Numbered from the stretch's first letter, positions 24,883 to 33,187 are shown. The stretch is DNA of 64,000 nucleotides from Blastococcus sp. TF02A-35 (GCF_004571075.1 NZ_SPQP01000003.1:108105-172104); one strand, 5' to 3'. The notes: a model not told the origin generated them from the sequence alone. Numbers and translations: made by a program.

Positions 24883-25584
24883 ATGCCTGCGTGGGCCGAC
24901 TATCAGGAGGAAGCGGCGCACTTCTTTCGCAGCCTGGGGCTCCTCGCCCTGACGAACGCGGCCATCGAAGGCGCCCGCGGTCGCCACAAGGTCGATGTTG
25001 AGGTGCGCGGGGAGCGGGCCGGCCAGCAGCTGCTCTGGATCGTGGAGTGCAAACGCTGGAAGACGCGCGTTTCCAAGCTCCACGTCGCCGCGTTGATCGG
25101 CATCGTCCAGGACGTCGGCGCTGACCGCGGCATCCTGCTGAGCGAAGTCGGCTTCCAATCGGGCGCCGTCGCGCTCGCGACCCGCAGCAACATTAGGTTG
25201 ACGAGCCTTGCGGAGCTCCGCCATGAGTCGACCTGGGAGTATCAGGATCTGCAGTTCAGCGACTATCGCCGACGCCTTGCCCAGGTCCAGGCGCGGCTGA
25301 AGACCTTCACCGTTACTCGGGGGAACGTGTCGCGAACACGCAAAGGCGTCGATGGCGACCAATTGTTGCGTGGGTACGCGATGATTTCGATCGCTCAGCA
25401 GGCCCTCGATGCAGTCCATCTGAACCGCTGGCCAATCACCTATGGGCTCACCTTCAGCACCGACGACAGTGACGAGTACCTCCGCGCTGCGTCGCGCAGC
25501 GAACTCGTCCACGGCCTCGAACTTGAGGTCGACAGAGTCGAAACACTCTCATTGGAACTCGAGGCCAATGTCCAGGCGTGGTAG
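24883..25584 (+). CDS. Mrr-like restriction endonuclease family protein
   Basis: Protein of 233 residues with an N-terminal PD-(D/E)xK nuclease domain of the Mrr_cat type: KVDVE (Asp38) then WIVECKRWK (Glu55-x-Lys57) on adjacent strands, preceded by a helix with DYQEEAAHFFRSLGL. After the nuclease (to about 110) the C-terminal half is helical and unassigned. Mrr enzymes cut modified or foreign DNA; here no methylase or specificity subunit is adjacent, so type IV restriction or a stand-alone defence nuclease is likely. ATG 24883 is favoured over 24874 because CAGGAT lies 7 nt before it, as in the leaderless genes of this window. Confidence 0.85.
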   Translation: MPAWADYQEEAAHFFRSLGLLALTNAAIEGARGRHKVDVEVRGERAGQQLLWIVECKRWKTRVSKLHVAALIGIVQDVGADRGILLSEVGFQSGAVALATRSNIRLTSLAELRHESTWEYQDLQFSDYRRRLAQVQARLKTFTVTRGNVSRTRKGVDGDQLLRGYAMISIAQQALDAVHLNRWPITYGLTFSTDDSDEYLRAASRSELVHGLELEVDRVETLSLELEANVQAW

Positions 25585-25951
25585 GTCCCCTGGTGGCTCA
25601 AGTCGGTGGGCGCCTGAGTGACCCGGCGTCCATCCTGACTCGCGCCATGCCGAGCGGCCCACCCTCACCCGCGGCCTCTATCCGTCCGGCGGCCCGTCCG
25701 CTGCGGATAGGCCCCGCCGACGGCCTCCACGTCCACTGCCCTGCACCGTGCGGGCGGGGCGACCCGGAGTCCGTGTGGCCAGCGCGGGGCGCCCAATTCG
25801 ACCCGTCCGCCCTCGCGGGCTGCTAGGCGTGCCCCGCCTTGCCGGGCGTGCCTGCACTACGCCCTCGCCGCCGATGGACGCTCGGGCGTGTGGGGCGGGC
25901 ACACCGCCTCCCAGCGTCCGGCTTGCCCCGCCGCCTTCGCAGGCGCGCCGC
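25585..25951. other. Intergenic stretch in island (367 bp)
   Basis: No supported gene. The sequence is very GC-rich with short imperfect repeats around gccccgccttgccgggc, and frames in it have shadow-like composition. It may be the remnant of a deleted gene between two convergent genes. Confidence 0.45.
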
Positions 25952-26491
25952 TCACTCCTCGGTCGGAAAGTGCAGTCGCACCGGTCCCACGACGAGCACC
26001 TGACCCGTGGCCAGACTCACCTCAAAGCTCGCGTCGCAGACCCGTTCTCGGGCCTGGCCGAAGTTGAGCAGCCGCGATACCTCTTCCAATGACATGTCCC
26101 AGATCGCTTCGTTGGTACCGATCACGTGCGGCACATCAGGTCCGTCCGGCCACGCGCCGCCCTTGCTCGGGGGACTCATACCGACGTGGGCCGCGTAACA
26201 GACGACGGTGGTCACCTCGAAGGCTCGCTCGCCCCGGTTGCGGACGCGGACCCCGAGGTGCCCAGAGTGACCGGCCATCGCTCCCTCGTCGAAGTGTCGC
26301 TGGTCCGTGATCGGGGTGAACATGCGGACGCCCCGCGCCGACAGTCCGATCTCGGCGACCGGCTGCGGTTCCTTCGCCGTCTGGGCTGCGCGGGACTGGC
26401 GCAGGTTCAGCCACGCGAGGATCGAGCCGACGACGATCGACGCAACAGCAACAACTACGCCGATGAGGGTTGCTGCTACCGCCGCGGTCAC
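25952..26491 (-). CDS. Membrane-anchored hypothetical protein
   Basis: Protein of 179 residues with one N-terminal helix (about 5-28, LIGVVVAVASIVVGSILAWL) followed by a basic stretch and a soluble domain. The C-terminal part (GHLGVRVRNRGERAFEVTTVV ... ASFEVSLATGQVLVVGPVRLHF) looks like a small beta-sandwich. No family recognised. Start GTG 26491; GACAAT lies 6 nt upstream. Island cargo, convergent with the nuclease gene. Could be a sensor or effector of a defence unit, but this is guesswork. Confidence 0.72.
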   Translation of the reverse strand: MTAAVAATLIGVVVAVASIVVGSILAWLNLRQSRAAQTAKEPQPVAEIGLSARGVRMFTPITDQRHFDEGAMAGHSGHLGVRVRNRGERAFEVTTVVCYAAHVGMSPPSKGGAWPDGPDVPHVIGTNEAIWDMSLEEVSRLLNFGQARERVCDASFEVSLATGQVLVVGPVRLHFPTEE

Positions 26492-26608
26492 GGGGGCATT
26501 GTCCTGAAGGGGGTTGCCCTCAGTGTGCAGAGGCTGCTCGGCGAACTCGGGGCTGCGTGACCGAAGCCTGGGGTCCCCCTCGACCGCTCTACCCCGCGCG
26601 GCCCACGG

Positions 26609-26746
26609 TCACAGCAGCACGACAACGAGGGCAAGGGTGACGATTGCGACCGCGAGCGGGAAAGCTAGGGCGCCGATGCCGGCGATGACGGCGACGACAT
26701 GGGCGACGGACCAGAACACCGACCCCCACGGGCGGGCCGGTCGCAT
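26609..26746 (-). CDS. Very small membrane protein
   Basis: A 45-residue frame, MRPARPWGSVFWSVAHVV then AGIGALAFPLAVAIVTLALVVVLL, with one or two hydrophobic helices and almost no loops. The composition is far from random and different from the shadow frames around it. No strong ribosome site precedes ATG 26746. It resembles tiny membrane toxins or holin-like proteins in design only; function unknown. Confidence 0.45.
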   Translation of the reverse strand: MRPARPWGSVFWSVAHVVAVIAGIGALAFPLAVAIVTLALVVVLL

Positions 26747-26876
26747 CGTCTAGCGCGTCATCGGGTCACCGTTCCACCGCTGCCCGCCGCCCGCATCGCC
26801 TCGACCGCTGCCCGCCACGTCCGCAACGGACGTCGCCGCTGTCGTCCGCTGATCACCAGCGTGGGTTCACGTCTCA

Positions 26877-28859
26877 CTAAGTACCGACCGACTCCACCTC
26901 ACTTGTCGGGCCCCTGCTTGTTTCGTCAGCCTGTAACCAGAAGTCGTCGTTGATCTTGATGACGAGCGCAATAAGTAGCTTGAGTGCCGTTACGTACGTT
27001 CGGAAGTGCTCGTCCTCGTCGCTGGGATCCATATGCGAGCCGTGAAGGTAGCGGTTACGTAGGTCCGGTCCGTTACTGAACTCGGACTGGTTCAGGCTGT
27101 AATTGAAGTAGCTCGCCTCAGCGTCCGTCAGCAGGGTGCTCCGCCGCACCAGCCAACCTTTGGCCGCCATGGCGTCGATCAGCGCCCGCGCTTCAGCCGG
27201 GTAGTGGTAGTAGCTGGCCGCCTCCGCATGGGAAAGGCCGTGCAACACCCGGAATTGGTACGGACTGGTGAAGTGCAAGCGCTCCCCCGTGTCAGTCCAG
27301 ACGCCCTGCTCGATCAGGTAGTCCACCCGTCGCCGCTGGTACTCCTCGAAGTCTTCGTAGGCCACGTGGTTCGCGATCAGAAGGGTGGCTGCGTCGTCGG
27401 CTCGTAGCGCCTCACTGATGTAGGCCAGTTCGGATTGGTCAGAAAACAGCAGGTACAGGACCTGCTGGATGTCGTGGTCGTCGCTCGCGTAGACGTACTT
27501 GCCGTCGAGCAGACTGGGGATCGCCTTGTAGCTGACCTGGTCTGAGGCGATGGCCAACAGCTCGGTGTCCAGCTCTCCATTCTCTGCGTACAGCGCGAAC
27601 TGCTTTACAACCCTCTCCATCTCAACGAAGAGGTGCCGGCTCTTCTCCAAGTAGCTGGCTGCCTGACTCGACGGGACGAAACGAAGATTGTCCGCGCCGA
27701 AGTGCTTCGGGAGGTAGTCGCTGAAGTACCAGTCGACGACGGCTTCCAGCTCAATTTGCTGGCTGCGCAGGAAGTGGTGGTACAGCGCCGTCTGCACCAG
27801 CGAGGCCTGATCCTTGTGGCGGAAGGCCGCACCGATCGAGTAATCATCACGGCCCGCGACGCCCATCAAGCGCTCGATGACCCCACGCTGAGCGTCAAAC
27901 GACGGGAGCGTGAGCAGCATGTGCCGGTCAGCGAACTCGAACAGGTAGATGAAGTTGTTCAGGATTGTCGGGTAGTCCAGCCCGCCCTCCAGCCACTGTC
28001 GGCTGTAGGAGAACTTGCTGACCAGTCCATCGAGCGAGGCCTCCACCGGTTCCGACTGCTCATCGGCAATGGCCACCTCGCAGCCGGTGCGGATGCCGGT
28101 GTTCTCTCGGAAGAAGTCCTCGGTCCAGCGGTCGTGCTTGCGTTTCGCCTTGAGCTTGAGCTTGGCGTCGAGCCCCAGGGCCGGGTATCTGTTCAACGGC
28201 GCAGTAGCGATCAGCTCCACCCAGTTGGGGTTGGCGTCGTCACTTTCCAGGAAGGCGTCCAGCAAGGCCCGCGCATCGGCCGTCGTCAGGCTGGCCGGCA
28301 GGTGGACGGCGCGTCGGGCGTCTCGCTCCAGGTACTTACGCAGCAACTGCTCAGCGTTGGTCGGTTCGGCGATCAACCGGGCCCGCAGCTCGGCATCACA
28401 AGCCCGCACCAGGTCCGGCTGGGCCAGCATCTCGCCCAGACGGATGCCCGTGTCATCGAGCACCGACAGGACAGTCGCCGGGCTGCAGCGGTCATAGACT
28501 TTGAACCGCGCGAACAGCTCCAGCAAATCGGAGTGGTAGTGGTAGCCGACGTCGCCAACGTGGGCCGCCAGGTTGCCGTCGTTCAGGTCATTGAAGAACC
28601 TGCCGACCACCGAGCGCGCGACCCGTACGCGGGCACGGGCGGTTGCCTGCTGCTCGTCGCTATAGGCACCGGGGAACAGGCCGTTAGCCGCGAACAGTTG
28701 CGCGTTGTGCAGCTCAAGGACGTCAGCGACCGTGCGAGAAGCGGCTGTCGAGTCGAAGTGTTCGAGAACGGCCGCGGCGCGCTCCGCCTGCCAGTGACTA
28801 CCCAGGTCGTGGACGCCGTAGAACTTGACGCGCGGATCAGCAGCACGATCCGTTGCCAT
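26877..28859 (-). CDS. Large protein of unknown function with C-terminal HEPN-like motif
   Basis: A 660-residue soluble protein and the largest island gene. I recognise no overall family. The C-terminal 80 residues contain LRNRYLHG (Arg601 to His606, R-x4-H) followed by an amphipathic helix TALKLLIALVIKINDDF, the arrangement of HEPN domains, many of which are RNases in toxin or antiphage systems. The rest is helical and Asp/Glu/Leu-rich with no ATPase or protease motif. ATG 28859 follows GGGTGGGGGA. It ends in tandem stops TAG-TGA. Lower GC and codon choice than neighbours mark transfer. Candidate defence effector (inference). Confidence 0.85.
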   Translation of the reverse strand: MATDRAADPRVKFYGVHDLGSHWQAERAAAVLEHFDSTAASRTVADVLELHNAQLFAANGLFPGAYSDEQQATARARVRVARSVVGRFFNDLNDGNLAAHVGDVGYHYHSDLLELFARFKVYDRCSPATVLSVLDDTGIRLGEMLAQPDLVRACDAELRARLIAEPTNAEQLLRKYLERDARRAVHLPASLTTADARALLDAFLESDDANPNWVELIATAPLNRYPALGLDAKLKLKAKRKHDRWTEDFFRENTGIRTGCEVAIADEQSEPVEASLDGLVSKFSYSRQWLEGGLDYPTILNNFIYLFEFADRHMLLTLPSFDAQRGVIERLMGVAGRDDYSIGAAFRHKDQASLVQTALYHHFLRSQQIELEAVVDWYFSDYLPKHFGADNLRFVPSSQAASYLEKSRHLFVEMERVVKQFALYAENGELDTELLAIASDQVSYKAIPSLLDGKYVYASDDHDIQQVLYLLFSDQSELAYISEALRADDAATLLIANHVAYEDFEEYQRRRVDYLIEQGVWTDTGERLHFTSPYQFRVLHGLSHAEAASYYHYPAEARALIDAMAAKGWLVRRSTLLTDAEASYFNYSLNQSEFSNGPDLRNRYLHGSHMDPSDEDEHFRTYVTALKLLIALVIKINDDFWLQADETSRGPTSEVESVGT

Positions 28860-29034
28860 TCCCCCACCCTCGGCTCAAGCAAGCTGCGTCAGCATCAGCA
28901 CTCTCGCATGACGAGTGATCAATGAGGCACAGGATCATTACAGGGGCCGCTAGAGGATCGCGCCTCTGCCGGGTATCTCTCAGCGTCCCACCTAGGGACA
29001 GGTCCGACTTCATAGCTGCCGCCATACTCGCGGC

Positions 29035-29388
29035 ATGGACAAGGTGGACGCTCGACGGCGTCTGGAGTTGCTTGAGGAGACGTTAGCCGAACTCCTGGTG
29101 TGGGTCAGGCAGCAGGAAATCTACGACGATCAGTTCGACGAAGAGACCGCGTGGCTGCCGCGACTGGAGCCGTTGGTGCGCCCGGACGGCCTCGCGCCGC
29201 TGGCACCGTCGTACGAGGACCAGTGCATCCGGCTGGCCGATCTGCCGAGCGAGTTGCACAGCGTCTCGCAGATGGTGCAGCGCGCCGAGGGGTTGCTTGC
29301 GGGAGGCAGGTTGGACGCCGCGCTCGATCGCGCGAGATCACGTCGTCGCCTCACTCAGCGCCGTTCTGCGCAGTCCTCGGACGGCTGA
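29035..29388 (+). CDS. Small hypothetical protein
   Basis: Acidic, largely helical protein of 117 residues (RLELLEETLAELLVWVRQQE at the start), no membrane segment or known domain. ATG 29035 has no Shine-Dalgarno but CATACT lies 6 nt before it, close to the leaderless pattern. It is divergent from the HEPN-like gene across 175 bp and convergent with the Fic gene. It could be a regulator or antitoxin for either neighbour, but that rests on position alone. Confidence 0.6.
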   Translation: MDKVDARRRLELLEETLAELLVWVRQQEIYDDQFDEETAWLPRLEPLVRPDGLAPLAPSYEDQCIRLADLPSELHSVSQMVQRAEGLLAGGRLDAALDRARSRRRLTQRRSAQSSDG

Positions 29389-29439
29389 ACCGGGCTGTCC
29401 CATAGGCCGCCTTCAGGGCGAAGGATGCCGGGCGCGGTA

Positions 29440-30612
29440 CTAGTTCGCCACCGGCGGGATGAAGGCCTCGATCTTCTCCCTGAGCACCCTGTAGTGCCGG
29501 TGGGAGACCTTGGCGACCAGCCCCATCTTCGCCAGATCGTTCATGTCCCGAGCGGGCGTCCGCTCGCCGCACGTGGCGTATTTCTTGGCGAGCCCCGTAG
29601 TCAGTTCCGTGACCTGCTCAGGGGTGTACGTCCTGCCAGCCTCCATGCGCAGTGCTACCTCCCGCTGGCGACTGCGCGGGGCGGTACTCGGCTTGTGGTT
29701 GAACGTCTCGTAGACGTAGCTCTCCCAGTGGATTCGCAGGTTCTCCTCTCGCACCACCTTGATCTGGGCTCGGAGCTCGTCGACGAAGCCTCGGAGTGCG
29801 TAGGAGATGAAGTGTCCGACGTCCTGTTGGGCCCGCTGTAGCGCCAGGTAGTAGGCGTTCCGCGTCTTGTTGTAGTGGTCAGACAGCAAGTTCGTGGCAA
29901 CGATCGGCACTACTCCTGACTCGGAGAGGATCTGCACCTCGATGAGGCGCGCAAGCCGGCCGTTGCCGTTGCCGAAGGGGTGGACCCAGGCGATGTAGAG
30001 ATGAGCCAGGATCGCCGCGACGATGGCGTTGAAGAATCGGTCTTCGCGGCGCGAGTCGCGGTTCACGGTGGAGCGGAGCTCGTCGAGCCACTTGACGAGC
30101 CTGGCGGTCAGTTCCGGCACCTCGGTCCAGTGGGGGGCGAGGTATGGCCCCACGGCCACGTTGTGCTGCCGCAGCTGCCCTGGCACGACCTCAGGGTTGT
30201 CCGGGATTCCCGCCAGAATCTCCCTGTTCAGTCGGCAAAGGCGGTCGACGTCGATGGGCAAACGGAGCCCCGCCTCCAGCGCCGCGTCGATCTCGTCGAT
30301 GCACTTGACGATGTTCAGCACCTCCCGCTGGAGGTACTCACGGGACTCGGGCACGTCAGCCGTGCCTTGGCGCACGATGCGCTTGACTTCATCATCGCTG
30401 AGGGTGTTGCCCTCGATCGCTGTCGTGGCCTGCACTCCGCGCTCGAGCGACACAACCGCCAGCTCGTTGGCCGCCTCCGGCTTCAGCGGAACGCCGGCCA
30501 GGTGCTCGCACTTGCTCATCGCCTCGCCGATCATAAGCCAGTCGTTGTGGCCCAGCCGCGAGGGGTCGACGTCGAACGAGATGAACCCGTGCCGCTCGGA
30601 AGTGGTCGCCAT
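29440..30612 (-). CDS. Fic family AMP-transferase
   Basis: Fic/DOC enzyme of 390 residues, expected to transfer AMP (or another nucleotide) to protein hydroxyls. The catalytic motif HPFGNGNGR is at residues 211-219 and is intact. An N-terminal inhibitory helix TTAIEGN (63-69, S/T-x3-E-G) makes it a self-restrained class II Fic protein. A Fic_N-like N-terminus and a winged-helix-like C-terminus complete the common architecture. ATG 30612 is preferred: TATGCT lies exactly 7 nt upstream, and the ATG at 30624 falls inside that hexamer. Stand-alone island cargo; target unknown. Confidence 0.93.
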   Translation of the reverse strand: MATTSERHGFISFDVDPSRLGHNDWLMIGEAMSKCEHLAGVPLKPEAANELAVVSLERGVQATTAIEGNTLSDDEVKRIVRQGTADVPESREYLQREVLNIVKCIDEIDAALEAGLRLPIDVDRLCRLNREILAGIPDNPEVVPGQLRQHNVAVGPYLAPHWTEVPELTARLVKWLDELRSTVNRDSRREDRFFNAIVAAILAHLYIAWVHPFGNGNGRLARLIEVQILSESGVVPIVATNLLSDHYNKTRNAYYLALQRAQQDVGHFISYALRGFVDELRAQIKVVREENLRIHWESYVYETFNHKPSTAPRSRQREVALRMEAGRTYTPEQVTELTTGLAKKYATCGERTPARDMNDLAKMGLVAKVSHRHYRVLREKIEAFIPPVAN

Positions 30613-30619
30613 GCTGTCC

Positions 30620-30625
30620 AGCATA
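30620..30625 (-). promoter_or_regulatory. -10 of leaderless fic gene
   Basis: TATGCT, 7 nt before the ATG; the mRNA should begin at or next to the start codon. Confidence 0.65.
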
Positions 30626-30830
30626 GGCAGATTTTCGACCGCCTGACCTGTGGCTTTAGCTTAACGCGTACTATTTTCGGCCGATCCGCGGACGACTCGT
30701 TTTACCACGCGACGATCTCGCAGGTCAGAGGCTTGGTGACCCGCTCGGGCAGCGTCACCCGGACGAGCAGTCCCCAGACAGCCTCGGCGATCAGAGCGGC
30801 TTCGCCTGTCGGGTCGGCAGCGACGCGCGG

Positions 30831-31088
30831 TCACTTCCCCCGGAGGCCGAATGCGTTCGTAAGCACGGCCGGGATGAAGCCGCCGCCGATGCCAGCGATC
30901 AACGCGAGAAGGGCAACGCGGACGTCGCGGCGGTGGTTGGCACGCATGAGCCGGATTTCCCGTCGCGGCGTCGGGTCGATAAGGACGATTCCCCGCTCAA
31001 GCCGCAGGTCATCGGCCCGAGGCCGAGCCCAGCGAACCAGGCCAATGCTGCCCATGACGGCGAGCACGGCCACGGGCGGCCACAGCAC
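30831..31088 (-). CDS. Possible small membrane protein
   Basis: Frame of 85 residues with hydrophobic segments at both ends (WPPVAVLAVMGSIGLV and ALLALIAGIGGGFIPAVL) around a charged middle (RGIVLIDPTPRREIRLMRANHRRDV). No ribosome site is obvious at GTG 31088 and no family is recognised. The alternation of helices and basic loop suggests a real gene. It is the island gene nearest the intact tRNA, where integrases usually sit, but it is not one. Confidence 0.45.
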   Translation of the reverse strand: MLWPPVAVLAVMGSIGLVRWARPRADDLRLERGIVLIDPTPRREIRLMRANHRRDVRVALLALIAGIGGGFIPAVLTNAFGLRGK

Positions 31089-31195
31089 CGGCGGAAGCTG
31101 CGCATCGGCGGAAGCAAGCGCCGCCTACTCGCACGTCGTTCCGGCGTTGGCAGAGGACGCTGCGCGCCGCATGGGGAGGCGTTGTGGGGATGACC

Positions 31196-31214
31196 GGCCA
31201 CCACGCTGGCACCA
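31196..31214. repeat. 19-bp direct repeat, right copy
   Basis: Identical to 24627-24645, about 50 bp inside the tRNA-Lys end of the island. Confidence 0.7.
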
Positions 31215-31263
31215 GCGGCGGCCAGCGCCGATCACTGCCCGCAACAAGTGCGCAGGTCAGGGA

Positions 31264-31339
31264 TGGTGGGCCCCGTGGGGATCGAACCCACAACCCGCGG
31301 ATTAAAAGTCCGCTGCTCTGCCAGTTGAGCTAGAGGCCC
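31264..31339 (-). tRNA. tRNA-Lys (UUU)
   Basis: 76 nt including an encoded CCA. Acceptor GGGCCTC/GGGGCCC pairs with one G-U; the anticodon stem GCGGA/TCCGC holds loop CTTTTAA, anticodon TTT; the T-arm is GTGGG-TTCGATC-CCCAC. Its 3' 43 bases (31265-31307, excluding the terminal base of CCA) are the right repeat of the genomic island, so the current 3' end was probably supplied by the element. Confidence 0.96.
31265..31307. repeat. attR-like repeat within tRNA-Lys
   Basis: Right copy of the 43-bp repeat; differs from the left copy at two positions, both of which keep the tRNA functional here. Confidence 0.9.
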
Positions 31340-31626
31340 CGCGCCGCCGGGCGTAGCGGGCCGCGCGGGGCGAGGCTACCGCCCGGGCACGGCCTGGATC
31401 CGGCGTCGACACCGGCCCGACCGGCGGCGCGGAGGGCAGAACGTCGCATCTCACAACCACCTGCGGCGGACACCTCGGGAACCGCGGTGCAGACTTGAGG
31501 TGTCGCGCACGCCGCCGCGGGTGACACGGCTCACAGCTCACCGGCCACATGTTCAGGCGACCGCGAGCCGACCATCGATGGGAAGGGCGCTCCGGCGCCT
31601 CGCCGAGGACAGCCAGAGAGGCAGCC

Positions 31627-33129
31627 GTGACTTCCGAGCGCAGCGCAGTTCCGGACAGCGCGAACCCCGACGTCGTACTCGTCGGGGCGGGCATCATGAG
31701 CGCCACGCTGGCCCAGCTCCTCAAGGTCGTCGCCCCCGACTGGAGCGTCGCCGTCTTCGAGTCGGGCAGCGCCGTGGCCGGCGAGAGCTCCGGCCCCTGG
31801 AACAACGCCGGCACCGGGCACGCCGCCCTCTGCGAGCTCAACTACACGCCCGCGGGCCCCGACGGCTCGGTGGACCCCACCAAGGCCAACACGATCAACG
31901 AGCAGTTCCAGGTCTCGCGCCAGTTCTGGTCGCACCTGGTCCGCGGTGGGATGACCGGCTCCCCCAAGGACTTCATCTCCCCCGTCCCCCACCTCAGCTT
32001 CGTCACCGGCGAGAAGGGCCGCAGCTACATGCGCGCCCGCCACTCCGCCCTCGCGGCCCAGCCCCTGTTCGAGGGCCTCGAGTACACCGAGGACTCCGCG
32101 CAGCTGGCCGAGTGGCTGCCGCTGATGATGGACGGCCGCGACCGCGACCAGATCGTCGCCGCCACCCGTTCTGCCGCCGGCACCGACGTCAACTTCGGTG
32201 CGCTGACCCGGCTCATGCTCGACGACGTCGCCGACCGCGGCGTGAACGTCTACCTGAACCAGCGCGTGCACGAGCTGGAGAAGGAGCCCGACGGCCGGTG
32301 GAAGGTGACCGTCCGGGACACCAGCACCGGCGAGCACCTCACCGTCCGCACCCGGTTCGTCTTCGTCGGCGCCGGCGGTGGCGCGCTGCCGCTGCTGCAG
32401 AAGGCCGCGATCCCCGAGATCCGCGGCTTCGGCGGCTTCCCGGTCAGCGGCCTGTTCCTCCGCACCCGGTCCCCCGAGCTCGTCGCCCGCCACCAGGCCA
32501 AGGTCTACGGCCAGGCCGCCGTCGGCGCCCCGCCCATGTCGGTGCCGCACCTGGACCTGCGCCTGATCGACGGCGAGTACTCGCTGCTGTTCGGCCCCTA
32601 CGCCGGCTTCTCCCCGAAGTTCCTCAAGGCCGGTTCGATGTTCGACCTGCCGCTGAGCGTCAAGCCCAACAACCTGGGCTCCATGCTGGGCGTCGCCCGC
32701 ACCGAGCTGGCGCTGACGAAGTACCTGGTCGGCGAGCTGCTGCAGTCCCGTGCGGCCCGGCACAAGACCCTCACGGGCTTCGTACCGACGGCGGAGCAGG
32801 ACGACTGGGACATGGTGACCGCCGGCCAGCGGGTGCAGGTCATCAAGCAGGACCCGGGCTCGGGCAAGGGCATCCTGCAGTTCGGCACCGAGCTCATCGT
32901 GGGCGAGGACGGCACGATCGCCGGTCTCCTCGGGGCCTCCCCGGGCGCCTCGACGGCGGTGTCGGCGATGCTCACGCTCCTGGAGCGGGCCTTCCCGGAC
33001 CGCGCCGCTGCCTGGCGCCCCCTGCTGCAGGAGGTCATCCCCTCCTACGGCCGGTCGCTCGCCTCCGACCGCGCCCTGCTTGAGCAGGTGCGCACGGAGA
33101 CCATGCAGACCCTGGAGCTCAACGGCTGA
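31627..33129 (+). CDS. mqo: Malate:quinone oxidoreductase
   Basis: FAD-dependent, membrane-associated enzyme that oxidises L-malate to oxaloacetate and passes electrons to the quinone pool (TCA cycle/respiration). It has 500 residues, the normal family length. Seen: the N-terminal dinucleotide fold VVLVGAGIMSATLAQLL, the Mqo segments GPWNNAGTGHAALCELNYTP and KANTINEQFQVSRQFW, and the C-terminal LLGASPGASTAVSAM. Start GTG 31627 with GAGAGG upstream; a longer frame has no ribosome site. Single gene followed by a terminator. Confidence 0.97.
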   Translation: MTSERSAVPDSANPDVVLVGAGIMSATLAQLLKVVAPDWSVAVFESGSAVAGESSGPWNNAGTGHAALCELNYTPAGPDGSVDPTKANTINEQFQVSRQFWSHLVRGGMTGSPKDFISPVPHLSFVTGEKGRSYMRARHSALAAQPLFEGLEYTEDSAQLAEWLPLMMDGRDRDQIVAATRSAAGTDVNFGALTRLMLDDVADRGVNVYLNQRVHELEKEPDGRWKVTVRDTSTGEHLTVRTRFVFVGAGGGALPLLQKAAIPEIRGFGGFPVSGLFLRTRSPELVARHQAKVYGQAAVGAPPMSVPHLDLRLIDGEYSLLFGPYAGFSPKFLKAGSMFDLPLSVKPNNLGSMLGVARTELALTKYLVGELLQSRAARHKTLTGFVPTAEQDDWDMVTAGQRVQVIKQDPGSGKGILQFGTELIVGEDGTIAGLLGASPGASTAVSAMLTLLERAFPDRAAAWRPLLQEVIPSYGRSLASDRALLEQVRTETMQTLELNG

Positions 33130-33147
33130 CCCCCGCACGACGCGCCC

Positions 33148-33181
33148 GGAGGGGCCGGTCCCACCTGGGGCCGGCCCCTCC
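33148..33181. terminator. Intrinsic terminator after mqo
   Basis: Stem ggaggggccgg / ccggcccctcc (11 bp) with a 12-nt loop, between mqo and the convergent small membrane protein gene. Confidence 0.85.
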
Positions 33182-33187
33182 GCGCGT

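Larger units (their letters stand above)
24476..31307. mobile_element. Genomic island integrated in tRNA-Lys(UUU)
   Basis: About 6.8 kb bounded by 43-bp direct repeats (24476-24518 and 31265-31307, two mismatches). The right copy is the 3' part of an intact tRNA-Lys on the minus strand. Because that tRNA's 3' end faces left, the element lies where integration at a tRNA 3' end would put it, with the displaced tRNA fragment at the far side. Cargo: Mrr-like nuclease, membrane protein, tiny membrane protein, 660-residue HEPN-like protein, small hypothetical, Fic protein, small membrane protein. Several genes are lower in GC than the flanks. No integrase or excisionase is recognisable, so it is either degraded or mobilised in trans. 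Confidence 0.82.

Noticed and set aside
29100..29405. Alternative plus-strand frame overlapping the 117-residue gene
   Set aside because: Arg/Ala-rich shadow without start signals; the 117-residue frame has better composition and a -10-like hexamer.
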